Assembly: GCF_014639235.1 (NCBI RefSeq)
Contig: NZ_BMFU01000006.1
Coordinates: 124,001 to 188,000 of the forward strand
Direction of reading: 5' to 3'
Source: Paenibacillus silvae
Lineage (GTDB): Bacteria > Bacillota > Bacilli > Paenibacillales > Paenibacillaceae
Length of the DNA stretch: 64,000 nt
Positions 1 through 9,128 of the stretch are shown piece after piece; position 1 is the stretch's first letter, and each line of letters starts with the position of its first letter. Under the pieces are notes generated by a model. The model saw nothing but the letters and a program-made list of their open reading frames with translations. It made no database searches and had not been told where the DNA came from. The position numbers and the translations under genes are program-made.

Positions 1-70
1 ATTCTATGGTTTCGGTTTACAGCTAAGGTTGGATGCCTTACAGTCTCAGACTCTCCTTGACTGCTAGCCT

Positions 71-1084
71 CTACTCAGGATCGGCAACCTTCACCAGCTG
101 CTTGCCCAGATTGTCGCCTGAGAAAAGACCCATGAATGCTTCCGGGGTACGTTCGAAGCCTTCCACAATATTTTCCTCATATTGCAGCTTGCCTTCCTTG
201 ATCCATTTCGCCAGCTTCGCCCGGCCTTCCTTGAAGGACTTTGTGTAATCTCCCAGCAGAAAACCTTTCATCAGCGCTGTATTGGTTAACAGGAGCGTTT
301 GCGGACGCATGCCGATATCCGGCTTTTCCAAATTGTAAGACGAAATTTGTCCGCATAGCGGAATACGCGCATTACGATTAATATGGCGCAGCACCGCATC
401 CGAGATGTCACCGCCAACGTTGTCGAAATACACGTCAACTCCGTTTGGACAAGCTTTTTCAATGGCTGCCGACATATCCTGCTCCGTCTTGTAGTTGAGT
501 ACAACGTCGAAGCCCAGCTTATCTTTCAGATAAGCACATTTTTCGTCAGATCCTGCAATACCGACTACATGTGCTCCGACAATTTTACCGATCTGCCCCG
601 CAATCATGCCCACAGCACCTGCAGCACCGGAGACTACAACCGTCTCGCCGTCTTTGGGCTTGCCGATATCCTCCATGCCAAAATATGCAGTAAGTCCCGT
701 CAGACCCAGTGCACCCAGATAAGCCGTAATCGGAGCCTCGTCTGTATCAATCAACGCCAGATCACCTGTATTCACGGCAGCATACTGCTGCCAGCCCCAC
801 ATCCCGGTGACCAGATCGCCTTTACGCAGGTTGGGCTCGGATGACTCCACCACCTGTCCGATCGTTCCGCCTTTGATTACTTCATTCAACGCATATGGCG
901 GTGCATACGATTTGGTATCCTTCATTCGTCCCCGCATGTACGGATCAACAGACAAATATAATGTACGTACCAGCACTTGTCCGGCTTCCGGCTCAGGAAG
1001 CGGTGCTTCTACGAAATTAAAGTTCTCTCGGACAGGAGCACCTTCCGGGCGGGACGCCAGCACGATCTGTTTGTTTACTGTCAT
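71..1084 (-). CDS. NADP-dependent medium-chain oxidoreductase (CurA/YfmJ type)
   Basis: Soluble zinc-free medium-chain reductase of about 337 residues, of the family that reduces the C=C bond of alpha,beta-unsaturated ketones or aldehydes with NADPH. The central Rossmann signature GAAGAVGMIAGQIGK is visible, with the family-typical N-terminal block SVDPYMRGRM and the C-terminal LGKQLVKV. The longer reading frame starts with TTG directly against the AGGAGG site. The ATG at 1084, eight bases downstream of AGGAGG, is the better start (MTVNKQIV). It stands alone, with map behind it in the same direction. The exact substrate cannot be read from sequence. Confidence 0.9.
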   Translation of the reverse strand: MTVNKQIVLASRPEGAPVRENFNFVEAPLPEPEAGQVLVRTLYLSVDPYMRGRMKDTKSYAPPYALNEVIKGGTIGQVVESSEPNLRKGDLVTGMWGWQQYAAVNTGDLALIDTDEAPITAYLGALGLTGLTAYFGMEDIGKPKDGETVVVSGAAGAVGMIAGQIGKIVGAHVVGIAGSDEKCAYLKDKLGFDVVLNYKTEQDMSAAIEKACPNGVDVYFDNVGGDISDAVLRHINRNARIPLCGQISSYNLEKPDIGMRPQTLLLTNTALMKGFLLGDYTKSFKEGRAKLAKWIKEGKLQYEENIVEGFERTPEAFMGLFSGDNLGKQLVKVADPE

Positions 1085-1254
1085 CAAAAACAACCTCCTG
1101 ATTACCCAGCGGCTCTAAGTCAGCTCGATCTAGCCGCCATGAAACGACGTACCGCTGGTTCTATGTCTAACCTGTATTGTTCAAAGCTTTATTGCTAAGG
1201 CTTCAAACCCTTCATTGCACAAGCTTCAAACCTTCATAATAGTTTAAACCGAAA

Positions 1255-1282
1255 CAGGCGGATCACAAACGTGGGCCGCCTG
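1255..1282 (-). terminator. possible terminator after map
   Basis: A 7-bp inverted repeat CAGGCGG / CCGCCTG followed on the minus strand by a short T run (TTTC). It lies just past the map stop codon. The T tract is weak, so this may be only a hairpin. Confidence 0.45.
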
Positions 1283-1338
1283 GAAATATGCAAATATGTT
1301 GTGCAGTTCAGAATACACTTGTGTCAAACAACCCGATT

Positions 1339-2085
1339 TTATTGTGCAGTCAGGATAACGGGCCCCTCTGCCGTAATGGCAATGGTATGTTCATACTGAG
1401 CCGACAGACTTCCATCCAGCGTACGCGCAGTCCAACCGTCCGAATCCAGCTTGCTGCGGAACGTTCCGATGTTCAGCATCGGCTCGATTGTAATAACCAT
1501 GCCCTCCTTGAGACGTGGTCCACGATGCGGCGGGCCGTAATGAGGCACCTGCGGCTCTTCATGCATCTTCTCTCCGATCCCGTGCCCGATAAATTCCCGA
1601 ACAACAGACAGTCCTTCCCCTTCCGCATACACCTGAATAGCATTGGAGATATCTCCGATCCGGTTGCCCACAACCGCAAGCTCAATGCCTTTATACAGAG
1701 AGTTTTTGGTCACATCCAGCAGATGCTGCGCTTCAGGACTTACATTACCTACAGCATACGACCAAGCCGAGTCAGCCAGCCAGCCGTTCAGATTAACGAC
1801 CATATCGATGGTAACGATATCGCCGTCTTTCAGCACGTATTTTCCCGGGAAGCCATGACAGATCACGTCATTAACCGACGCACATGTCGCATAAGGATAC
1901 CCGTTATACCCCTTTTGCTCCGGCGTGGCGCCATGTTTCTTCATAAATGCTTCGGCAAACTGATCGATTTCCTGTGTTGTGATCCCCGGACGAATCATTT
2001 TGGCAATCTCCCGATGGCACGCAGCCAGAATCTCGCCAGCTTTTCTCATATGTTCAATCTGTTCGTTCGTCTTTATAATAATCAT
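1339..2085 (-). CDS. map: type I methionine aminopeptidase
   Basis: Removes the initiator methionine from nascent proteins in the cytosol. The 248-residue length is typical of bacterial type Ia enzymes without an N-terminal zinc extension. The five metal ligands of the pita-bread fold are all readable: D94 (TIDMV), D105 (LADSAW), H168 (IGHGIG), E201 (TIEPML) and E232 (YEHTIA). The start is supported by AAGGAG nine bases upstream. It is not in the usual ribosomal-protein/adk context, so it may be a second map copy; the rest of the genome would decide. Confidence 0.95.
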   Translation of the reverse strand: MIIIKTNEQIEHMRKAGEILAACHREIAKMIRPGITTQEIDQFAEAFMKKHGATPEQKGYNGYPYATCASVNDVICHGFPGKYVLKDGDIVTIDMVVNLNGWLADSAWSYAVGNVSPEAQHLLDVTKNSLYKGIELAVVGNRIGDISNAIQVYAEGEGLSVVREFIGHGIGEKMHEEPQVPHYGPPHRGPRLKEGMVITIEPMLNIGTFRSKLDSDGWTARTLDGSLSAQYEHTIAITAEGPVILTAQ

Positions 2086-2294
2086 TCCAACTACTCCTTG
2101 TCCGTTATGATCGTATCCTGTCTTCTATTGTAACGCGAAACACTGAAAATAAAAAATTCCGATGATAAAGCAAGCATCCTATTATACGCCAAGCTGCCCG
2201 TGAATGAATACTTTTTTCTCATAAAAACACGAAACCCCATCAAGACAACCTGCGTATTAGCCTAAAACAGCTGAAGACGAAAGGATGAACGCTC

Positions 2295-2504
2295 ATGTTC
2301 AAGAAGATCATAGGCAAACTTATGGACTCCAAATCCTCTTCTCACCATAAACGCTACAGTTCCTCAGACAGACGCTCTTACAAAAAATACAGCAGCTCCT
2401 CAGGCAAACGCTCCTACAGGCGCTACTCCTCCTCAGACATGAAATACAGGGATCAACGCCACGGTTCCGGTTATTACAAGAGCAGAAAATTCAGTTCAAG
2501 TTAA
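2295..2504 (+). CDS. small Ser/Arg/Lys/Tyr-rich protein, possibly coat-like
   Basis: A 69-residue, strongly basic, low-complexity protein. After a short amphipathic start (MFKKIIGKLMDSK) it consists of imperfect repeats of the type K/R-R/K-Y-S-S-S (KRYSSSD, KKYSSSS, RRYSSSD), ending in KFSSS. AAAGGATGA sits upstream of the ATG at suitable distance, so I take it as a real gene. The composition resembles the S/K/R/Y-rich repeats of Bacillus CotG, a spore-coat protein phosphorylated by a kinase, but it is much shorter; that link is inference. It ends tail-to-tail with a Ser/Thr kinase gene. Confidence 0.7.
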   Translation: MFKKIIGKLMDSKSSSHHKRYSSSDRRSYKKYSSSSGKRSYRRYSSSDMKYRDQRHGSGYYKSRKFSSS

Positions 2505-2578
2505 ACAAAAATCAAGACATGCTCCTCTGAAAAAAACACCCTCCGCTCGTGATCCTGTCACTCACATTCAGACACAAC

Positions 2579-2629
2579 AAAGGAGTGTTCCCTGCACCGT
2601 ACTCTACACGGTCAGCGAAACACTCCTTT
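2579..2629. terminator. bidirectional terminator-like hairpin
   Basis: Perfect 11-bp inverted repeat AAAGGAGTGTT / AACACTCCTTT enclosing a second small stem ACCGT/ACGGT. It lies between the convergent small coat-like gene and the kinase gene, so it can serve both. Confidence 0.7.
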
Positions 2630-2777
2630 ATTATAAACACCGCACGTAATTTGTACCGTGCATGGTTGTATCGTATGCAGTTCGCATTCCCCCACTCAGA
2701 ACTCGACTCCAAGCAAACGGCTTCGCTGTATAATCGCGTTTGGCCAAGTTTAGCCCCTTCTCTGTGTTACTATTCAC

Positions 2778-3596
2778 CTACAGCAGCAGTCTCAAACGAT
2801 TCATTTCGCGCTGCAGCTCTGCTGCTCCGTCCTCGTACGCAGGCCGCAGCCCGAGAAGCCGCTCCAGCATCTCATGTAAAGCAGGCGTAAGCCGAAGCTC
2901 CTCCTGCCAGCTGGCAGGTTCATGGCCTTTTTGCGGTTCATACGATGAATATAACAAGAAAAGCAGAAAATGACCGATATCCTGCAGGTCCTGATCCGGT
3001 ACGGCTTGCTCGTCTTCAGGCTCAAGAACATCCTTCAACCGACGTTTCAGCTCCGGCAACAACGGCTCCCCCAAGCGTCTTGCCAAGCCAAAGTCGATCA
3101 GATGTACCTGCCCCTCCCGTAAAATAACGTTAGGAATCCGTACATCCCCGTGAATATATCCCTGCTCATGCACATGGGCTACAGGGGCCAGCAGCTGAAG
3201 GGCAAGCTCTACACATTCCCGTTCTGTATATTGCTGCCCCTGCTCAAAAATCAACTGCTCCAGCGTCTGTCCACGGACATACTCCGTCACCATATAGTGC
3301 CTTCTACGCACCGTAAACGTGTGCAGCAGCTCGGGAATCGCCGGATGCTGCAGGTGCTGAAGCACATCCGACTCCCGGTGTAACAGCTGTACAGCAAGTT
3401 TCCCCTTGCTGGGTTTCGCTTCCTTCAGAGCCACTTCCTCTCCCGTCTGCATATCCGTACACAGATAGGTCAACCCGTAACTCCCCATACCAAGCAGCTC
3501 CCGTATAACATAACGACTCCCTAATATCGTTCCCTGACGACCAGGACGGTCTGTCCATAGGCCAATCCACCTTTGCCAGACTCGACGCAGCTCCAC
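2778..3596 (-). CDS. small Ser/Thr protein kinase (YrzF/YbdM-like)
   Basis: Cytosolic Hanks-type kinase domain of 272 residues with no transmembrane or PASTA part. Visible motifs: glycine loop LGMGSYG (35-41), ATP-binding K58 (VALKEA), helix-C E75, catalytic loop H149-G-D151 with N156 (HGDVRIPN), and DFG at 168-170. The usual HRD arginine is glycine and the catalytic-loop lysine is arginine, as in some small bacterial kinases, so activity is plausible. The GTG start is chosen because it follows AGGAGG; the spacing is short. The gene converges on a Ser/Tyr-rich small protein, a possible substrate by position only. Confidence 0.85.
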   Translation of the reverse strand: MELRRVWQRWIGLWTDRPGRQGTILGSRYVIRELLGMGSYGLTYLCTDMQTGEEVALKEAKPSKGKLAVQLLHRESDVLQHLQHPAIPELLHTFTVRRRHYMVTEYVRGQTLEQLIFEQGQQYTERECVELALQLLAPVAHVHEQGYIHGDVRIPNVILREGQVHLIDFGLARRLGEPLLPELKRRLKDVLEPEDEQAVPDQDLQDIGHFLLFLLYSSYEPQKGHEPASWQEELRLTPALHEMLERLLGLRPAYEDGAAELQREMNRLRLLL

Positions 3597-3735
3597 ATTG
3601 CCTCCTACGCCAGCTTCCGATCTCTGTCCCCTTTTCTATATTGGCAAACAGACAGATCAGCGGCTGGACTTCATGTTGTATTGGAGCCATTATATCAGGC
3701 TGGGCGGGTGAAATCACGATCAACGATTGAGAAGC

Positions 3736-4473
3736 TTATGCTTCCTTATGTTTTTTGGGCAGCAAGCCAAACAACATGCGAAGGGAAGAGATTTTGGACT
3801 TGCGCTTCCGGCCCTGATAACTGCGCAGATTCGTCACCAGCTCGCGGTCCCGTTCCTCCTCCAGCTTGTCATTCATCCATTGGCGCTGCTTCTCCATCTG
3901 CTCCTGAAGCGCAAGATGGGTCTCCGCAAGATGCTGAAGTGTCAGCTCAAGCTCATCCACCCGGTGCTGGAGCAGCTGCACACGATCATCCTGTTTAGGC
4001 TCTACAGCACCATAAGTAACTTCACTTACAAGCTGGCCGAGCCCTTCGTAGGATCGAAGCTGTGCATGCTGCTCCAGTCCTGACGGAGCTAACGAATCAG
4101 GCGACATGGTTTCTGACTGTTCCAACGCAGAGTCCTGCGAAGATGCTGCCGCAGGTGGCAGATCACTGGCGGCTGCACACTCCTGCTCCGAGCTTCCCTC
4201 CAGGACTTGCTCAGATACACCTCCGTTCTTGCCTCCTGCCGGGGACAGCACAGTGACCACCGCATCCACCAGCGGCATATTATGCTCCCTGAGCTCTGTC
4301 ATCAGACGTTCAATGCACTCGATATCATCGGATTTGAACAATCTGGATTTATTCGCAGACCGTTCGAACCGATATCCCTGCTCTTCCAATGCTGCTGCAT
4401 ATTTTCGAAGAGTACTGGCGCCTATTCCCAGGCTCTTGGCCGTTTCCGTTGTTGCTCCTGCTTCTTCAATCAT
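3736..4473 (-). CDS. MerR-like HTH protein with C-terminal coiled coil
   Basis: 245 residues. Residues 1-55 form a MerR/RacA-type winged helix: a helix-turn-helix (ETAKSLGIGASTLRKYAAAL) followed by F/Y-R-F and LFKSDDIECIERL. A Ser/Ala/Gln-rich linker follows, then a heptad-rich coiled coil (about 165-215, LLQHRVDELELTLQHLAE...) and a very basic tail. This is the layout of the RacA chromosome-anchoring protein and of phage DUF3967 proteins, so a DNA-tethering or regulatory role is likely; which one is unknown. GGGAGGG eight bases upstream fixes the start. It is followed by the kinase gene in the same direction. Confidence 0.75.
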   Translation of the reverse strand: MIEEAGATTETAKSLGIGASTLRKYAAALEEQGYRFERSANKSRLFKSDDIECIERLMTELREHNMPLVDAVVTVLSPAGGKNGGVSEQVLEGSSEQECAAASDLPPAAASSQDSALEQSETMSPDSLAPSGLEQHAQLRSYEGLGQLVSEVTYGAVEPKQDDRVQLLQHRVDELELTLQHLAETHLALQEQMEKQRQWMNDKLEEERDRELVTNLRSYQGRKRKSKISSLRMLFGLLPKKHKEA

Positions 4474-5023
4474 TGTTAATTCCCTCCCGTAACAAAGTGT
4501 TTTCGGTACGCTTCCATGATATGAAGTCTTTTGGCTTCAACGTCTCTGCAACAAACTGTCGTCGGATCGGGTGACCTTGCTCCTGCACACGAGTAGACCT
4601 GGAGTCAGATCTATCTGCCCATCATCCATCCGTGCACCTCTCTTGCTTGTCGATATGTATTCGTTCATCGGTCTGCAGATCCCTTTGACGGTTTAGTTCT
4701 ATTTCTGCGGATTGGTAAGAACTTTTGTCAGGTATATATTTCGTACAAAAATCCCTTCATCCGACAAGCTGCGGGAATGCTGTCATGTCGAAGAGGGGAT
4801 ATGCAAATGCCGTCTAAATTTTGGTGTATGTATTTGATGTCAATATTGTTAACTCCATTACTCCAATACGCTCCCGCGACAGAGGGATTCATTGCTGTAT
4901 TGCTTTTCCATGTGTTATCTTATGTAACGTGGAATTGAATTTTAGCATAAAATAAAGGACTATACTTAACATAATAATGATCAAGTAACGGATGAAATCC
5001 AATGTAAACGGAGGCTGAAGGCA
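4474..5023. other. 550-bp divergent intergenic region
   Basis: Separates the MerR-like gene (leftward) from the dehydrogenase gene (rightward). The right half is AT-rich, with a possible -10 TATACT at 4961-4966 but no convincing -35 at the right distance. I see no ORF, no Rex-type palindrome and no structured RNA. Confidence 0.4.
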
Positions 5024-5977
5024 GTGTTAGGCAAATCAGGTAAAGTAGCGGTGATCGGAGCAGGTCTGGTCGGTTCAAGCTGTGCATATTCAATGATTAA
5101 TCAATCGATCTGCCGGGAAATTATGATGGTGGATCGGACGTATGATCGGGCTGTTGCACAGGCGTTGGACTTTTCCCATTGTATGGACTTCACGCATAAT
5201 CGGACCAAGGTGTACGCAGGTACGTATGCTGATTGCGGCAGCATGGACGTGATCATTCTGACCGCAGGGGCTAATCCGAAGCCTGGACAGACGAGACTGG
5301 ATGTACTGGAGGAAGCGGAGTCCATTGCCAAAGACATCGTCGTTCCCATTATGAACAGTGGTTTCAACGGTATCTTTGTGGTTGCCGCCAATCCTGTAGA
5401 CATCGTTACGTATATGGTATGGAAGCTATCCGGGCTGCCGCGCGAGCGTGTCATTGGAACCGGAACCTCCATTGACTCGTCACGGCTCAAAACGCTGCTG
5501 TCCGAGGTGTTCTCCATCGACCCGCGCAGTGTGCACGGTTACGCACTGGGCGAACACGGGGAATCCCAATTTGTTGCCTGGTCTCATGTGACAATCGGCG
5601 GCAAACCGATCCTGCACATTCTGGAGCAGCACAAGGAGCGCTTCAAACATCTTGATCTGGACGATATCGCCAAAAAAACAAAGGATGCCGGCTGGGAGAT
5701 TTTTACCCGCAAGGGCTCAACCCAGTTCGGCATCGGTAACGCCCTCGCCCATATTACCCGCTCCATCCTGAACGATGAGCATAAAATCATTGCCGTCTCC
5801 GCGATTCTGGAGGGAGAGTATGGACAACATAATGTCTGTGCAGGTGTCCCTGCCATCATTGGCGAAGGCGGCATTCAGGAGATTATCGAACTGAATCTTG
5901 ACGGAGCGGAATATGACAAGTTTAATCGCTCCTGCGAAATTTTATCAGGCAATATCAACCGTCTGACCATCGCCTGA
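5024..5977 (+). CDS. L-lactate dehydrogenase family protein, altered specificity loop
   Basis: NAD-dependent 2-hydroxyacid dehydrogenase of the LDH/MDH superfamily, 317 residues, cytosolic. The NAD-binding GAGLVGS (12-18), the substrate arginine R91, D151 with R154 (SIDSSR), and the catalytic histidine H178 (GEHGES) are all present. The residue equivalent to Gln102, which sets pyruvate preference, is Pro85 (GANPKPGQTR where LDH has GANQKPGETR). Substrate may therefore differ from pyruvate, for example a branched 2-oxo acid. The GTG start follows GGAGG by nine bases. It is flanked by a strong terminator. Confidence 0.85.
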   Translation: MLGKSGKVAVIGAGLVGSSCAYSMINQSICREIMMVDRTYDRAVAQALDFSHCMDFTHNRTKVYAGTYADCGSMDVIILTAGANPKPGQTRLDVLEEAESIAKDIVVPIMNSGFNGIFVVAANPVDIVTYMVWKLSGLPRERVIGTGTSIDSSRLKTLLSEVFSIDPRSVHGYALGEHGESQFVAWSHVTIGGKPILHILEQHKERFKHLDLDDIAKKTKDAGWEIFTRKGSTQFGIGNALAHITRSILNDEHKIIAVSAILEGEYGQHNVCAGVPAIIGEGGIQEIIELNLDGAEYDKFNRSCEILSGNINRLTIA

Positions 5978-6050
5978 ATCCTTAGTATTGAATAGGAATG
6001 CTGGGTAAAGGCAGCCACCCTGATGCCAGACGTACAATCAAAACAAGCAA

Positions 6051-6096
6051 AACAACCTCAATATCCACCACACCGTCTGTGGATATTGAGGTTGTT
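6051..6096. terminator. strong bidirectional terminator
   Basis: Perfect 18-bp inverted repeat (6051-6068 with 6079-6096) around a 10-base loop, with A/T-rich ends. It sits between the convergent dehydrogenase and hybrid kinase genes. Confidence 0.9.
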
Positions 6097-6108
6097 TAAT
6101 TGTATGCA

Positions 6109-8817
6109 TTAATTCGGAGCAAGCCGTGGTTCATCGGAAGGGCCCCATTGCTGCAAGACACGCTTTAACTCACTCAGCATCACCGGTTTGCTGATAAAGT
6201 CTCGCATACCGATTTCCAGACAAGCTTCCTTGTCTTCTCGTTTCGTATTGCCCGTTACGGCGATAATCGGAGGAATTCGATCCTCGGGGATAAGCCTGTG
6301 TAACAAATCGGTGGCCTTGAGCCCATCCATGACAGGCATGTGAATGTCCATCAGCACAATATCATAAGCATTCTGCGAGATTGCATCAATGGCTTCCACA
6401 CCGTTGGTGCACACATCGGCCTGATAACCCAGCTTCTCCAGATATTCCTGCAGAATCTTTCGATTGACCGGATGATCCTCCGCCACAAGAATGCGCATGG
6501 CAACCTTGTCACTTTGACGTGTACGGTCATGCTGGAACTCACTCGCCGATTTCTCTCCTGACGCTTCCACCCGTGCGGCGGGTATCGCGAATCGGAAAAT
6601 GGAACCTTTACCCTCCGTACTCTCTACACTGATCGATCCACCCATAATCTCCACAAGCCTTTTGGAAATCACCAGCCCCAGCCCTGTACCGCCGTACTTG
6701 CGGTTAATGACTGGATGCAGCTGGGAGAACGACTGGAACAGCTGATCCAGCTTATCCGCAGGAATCCCGATCCCTGTATCCTCTACAGCAAAATCCAGTA
6801 CCGTATCTTCCGGTCTGCCGCCCTTGATCATATCAACCGTCACTTCAATGCTTCCCTGATCGGTGAACTTGAGCGCATTGCCAACAAGGTTCACCAGAAT
6901 CTGGCGGATTCGCATCGCATCCCCTGCCATGTAGTCAGGAATGCTTGGATTCAGACGGAAGCGAATCTCCAGATGTTTCTCATCCGCGCGCGGCTTGAAC
7001 AGCTCCGCGACCTGCTCCAGCATCTTGCGCAGCGAGAACGGCTCATAGGCCAGTGCCATTTTACCTGATTCCAGCTTACTGAAGTCGAGAATATCATTCA
7101 GAATATTCAGCAATGCATCGCCACTCTCCTGAATGATCTGTGCATACTCGCGCTGCTCCTCAGACAAGTCCGTGCCTACCAGCAGCTCGGTCATACCCAC
7201 GATGCCGTTCATCGGTGTGCGAATCTCATGACTCACAAGCGACAGGAATTCCGATTTTGCCTGGGCAGCCAGCTCGGCCGTCTCCTTGGCACGAACAATC
7301 TCGCGCTCTCCGGTAACATCGTTGAATACAATAACTGCACCCCGAATCTGTCCCTCATCAATGATCGGAGTCACCTGATATTGGACCAGGAAGCTGCTGC
7401 CGTCTTTGCGCCAGAACACATCCTCCATCACCGACCGGGCATGTCCATCCATTACTGTCATATGGATTGGGCACTCCTCTTTAGGAAAATAGCTGCCATC
7501 GGCTCGGGAGTGATGGATAATGGGATGTGAGCTTTTGCCGATAAATTCATCGGCTTCATATCCAAACATTGAAGCTGCAGCCGGATTCATAAACATCGTA
7601 ACGCCGTCTGTATCCAAGCCGTAAATGCCTTCCGTTACGGTATTCAGAATCAACTCATGCTGTTTGCTCAGCTCCTGAATCCTCTCCGTATACTCCTTGC
7701 GCTCCGTAATGTCGGATACGATGCCGTAGACACCGACCATTTCCTTATCTACAATAATCGGAACATTTGTTACCGATACTTCTATCTTGCGGCCGCTTGA
7801 ACTAACGACACGTGTCTCGTAATATTGAGGCTCTCCTTGCTTCACAAGCTCAAAGAAGGCCTCTCCTTTGTTCTTTTCACTCTTCTCCAGGTTCGACAAG
7901 AATGATCGTCCGATCAGCTTGCTGCGCGGAATGTCCAGCATCTGCACCATATTGCTGTTCACCGCACTATACTTGCCTTCCAGGTTCAAGGAGTATACGG
8001 CAGCCGGATTATATTCGAACAATGACTTGTACCTCTGGCGGCTTTCGCGAAGACGCCGATCTGCATCCTTATGCTGAGTAATATCCCGGCTGATGCTGAC
8101 AATCTGGCTAACCTCCCCTTGCTCTCCAGCTACGGGCTTCGCCAGTGTCTCCATCCAGATATAATGCCCCGCCTTATGCAGCACTCTCATCTTGCATCCA
8201 TTTCCAATATTCGAAAGCTCCATTGGATCAGGATAGTCTCCCGGGTAACAGTAGGACTTGAACGATTTACCCGTAACCTCGTCCGGCTCGTACCCCAGCA
8301 GCGTATATACCGATGGAGAAACATATAACAACGTGCCATCCGTAGTACAGGTAGTTATCAGGTCTTGTGCATGTTCAGCCAGCACCTGATATTTCTCTTG
8401 TGTCTCCTGCAGTTCCCGCTCGATTTTCACCTTGTCCGTCACATCCTTGGCAATGCCGTAAATGCCGACAACCTCTGTACCTTCGGTAATGGGTATATAA
8501 GTAACCTGTGCATGCTTCACAGAACCGTCTTTATGATAAAATGCCATGGATTCACTGACTGAACGTCCAGCCAGCACCTCTTCAATGAATTGCTCTCGTC
8601 TTGTCTCACTTTCAGGCGGGCTGATGCGATCCCGACTCACCCCTGCAAGCTCTTCAACCTTGTAGCCGGATAACCGTTCGAATGAAGGGTTTGCATCGAT
8701 ATGGTTTCCTTCAATGTCCATGACATAGATGGCATCCGGGTGGTTAAAAAACAATGACCGGTAAGAGCTTCCCTCAGAAATAATTCGTTTCAGGGTTTCC
8801 GTTTTATTAAATTCCAA
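6109..8817 (-). CDS. soluble multi-PAS hybrid sensor histidine kinase
   Basis: 902 residues with no transmembrane segment. Order: four PAS domains (about 18-130, 140-255, 265-375 and 385-505), HisKA with the phospho-acceptor in LVSHEIRTPMNG, HATPase (NALKFT, DTGIGIP, GGTGLGL), and a C-terminal receiver with the phospho-Asp in LMDIHMPVMDG and the lysine in FISKPV. It should sense an intracellular signal such as redox, ligand or light-like cues and pass phosphate from His to its own receiver. No Hpt protein or separate response regulator is adjacent, so it is an orphan. The start is TTG, eight bases after GAGGGG. Confidence 0.9.
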   Translation of the reverse strand: MEFNKTETLKRIISEGSSYRSLFFNHPDAIYVMDIEGNHIDANPSFERLSGYKVEELAGVSRDRISPPESETRREQFIEEVLAGRSVSESMAFYHKDGSVKHAQVTYIPITEGTEVVGIYGIAKDVTDKVKIERELQETQEKYQVLAEHAQDLITTCTTDGTLLYVSPSVYTLLGYEPDEVTGKSFKSYCYPGDYPDPMELSNIGNGCKMRVLHKAGHYIWMETLAKPVAGEQGEVSQIVSISRDITQHKDADRRLRESRQRYKSLFEYNPAAVYSLNLEGKYSAVNSNMVQMLDIPRSKLIGRSFLSNLEKSEKNKGEAFFELVKQGEPQYYETRVVSSSGRKIEVSVTNVPIIVDKEMVGVYGIVSDITERKEYTERIQELSKQHELILNTVTEGIYGLDTDGVTMFMNPAAASMFGYEADEFIGKSSHPIIHHSRADGSYFPKEECPIHMTVMDGHARSVMEDVFWRKDGSSFLVQYQVTPIIDEGQIRGAVIVFNDVTGEREIVRAKETAELAAQAKSEFLSLVSHEIRTPMNGIVGMTELLVGTDLSEEQREYAQIIQESGDALLNILNDILDFSKLESGKMALAYEPFSLRKMLEQVAELFKPRADEKHLEIRFRLNPSIPDYMAGDAMRIRQILVNLVGNALKFTDQGSIEVTVDMIKGGRPEDTVLDFAVEDTGIGIPADKLDQLFQSFSQLHPVINRKYGGTGLGLVISKRLVEIMGGSISVESTEGKGSIFRFAIPAARVEASGEKSASEFQHDRTRQSDKVAMRILVAEDHPVNRKILQEYLEKLGYQADVCTNGVEAIDAISQNAYDIVLMDIHMPVMDGLKATDLLHRLIPEDRIPPIIAVTGNTKREDKEACLEIGMRDFISKPVMLSELKRVLQQWGPSDEPRLAPN

Positions 8818-9128
8818 AGGCCTACCCCTCTTTTCTCAGCCAAATCTTCTTTTCACCTTTGTTCAAAATACCCCACTCTTGGCTGTAACAAGGCTTACCC
8901 TCGAATAACCATGTATGACCGACTAGAAACAGCTTTTTTTATTTTACCAGATTCCCGTCTCATTTTGCCTATATCCTATGATAAAATTCACAGCTATCCT
9001 GATGAAAAAAATGGAACTCATGTGGAAGCTAACAATAAAAAAATCTCCTGAGATTGCCCGCATACGAATAACGATGCGGCATTCCCAAGAGAGATATTGA
9101 ATTTGGCACAACCGTTGTGACAAGCCCT
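8818..9128. other. 311-bp intergenic region
   Basis: Lies downstream of the ABC permease gene and upstream of the hybrid kinase, both leftward. It holds a weak minus-strand hairpin followed by seven T residues (about 9035-9055) that may end the ABC operon, and presumably the kinase promoter, which I cannot define. Confidence 0.35.

Noticed and set aside
1288..2133. 281-codon frame antisense to map
   Set aside because: Lies over a complete methionine aminopeptidase with all metal ligands; no protein-like features.
4474..5023. Rex operator or structured leader ahead of the dehydrogenase
   Set aside because: Looked for TTGTGAA..TTCACAA and for known riboswitch cores; none present.
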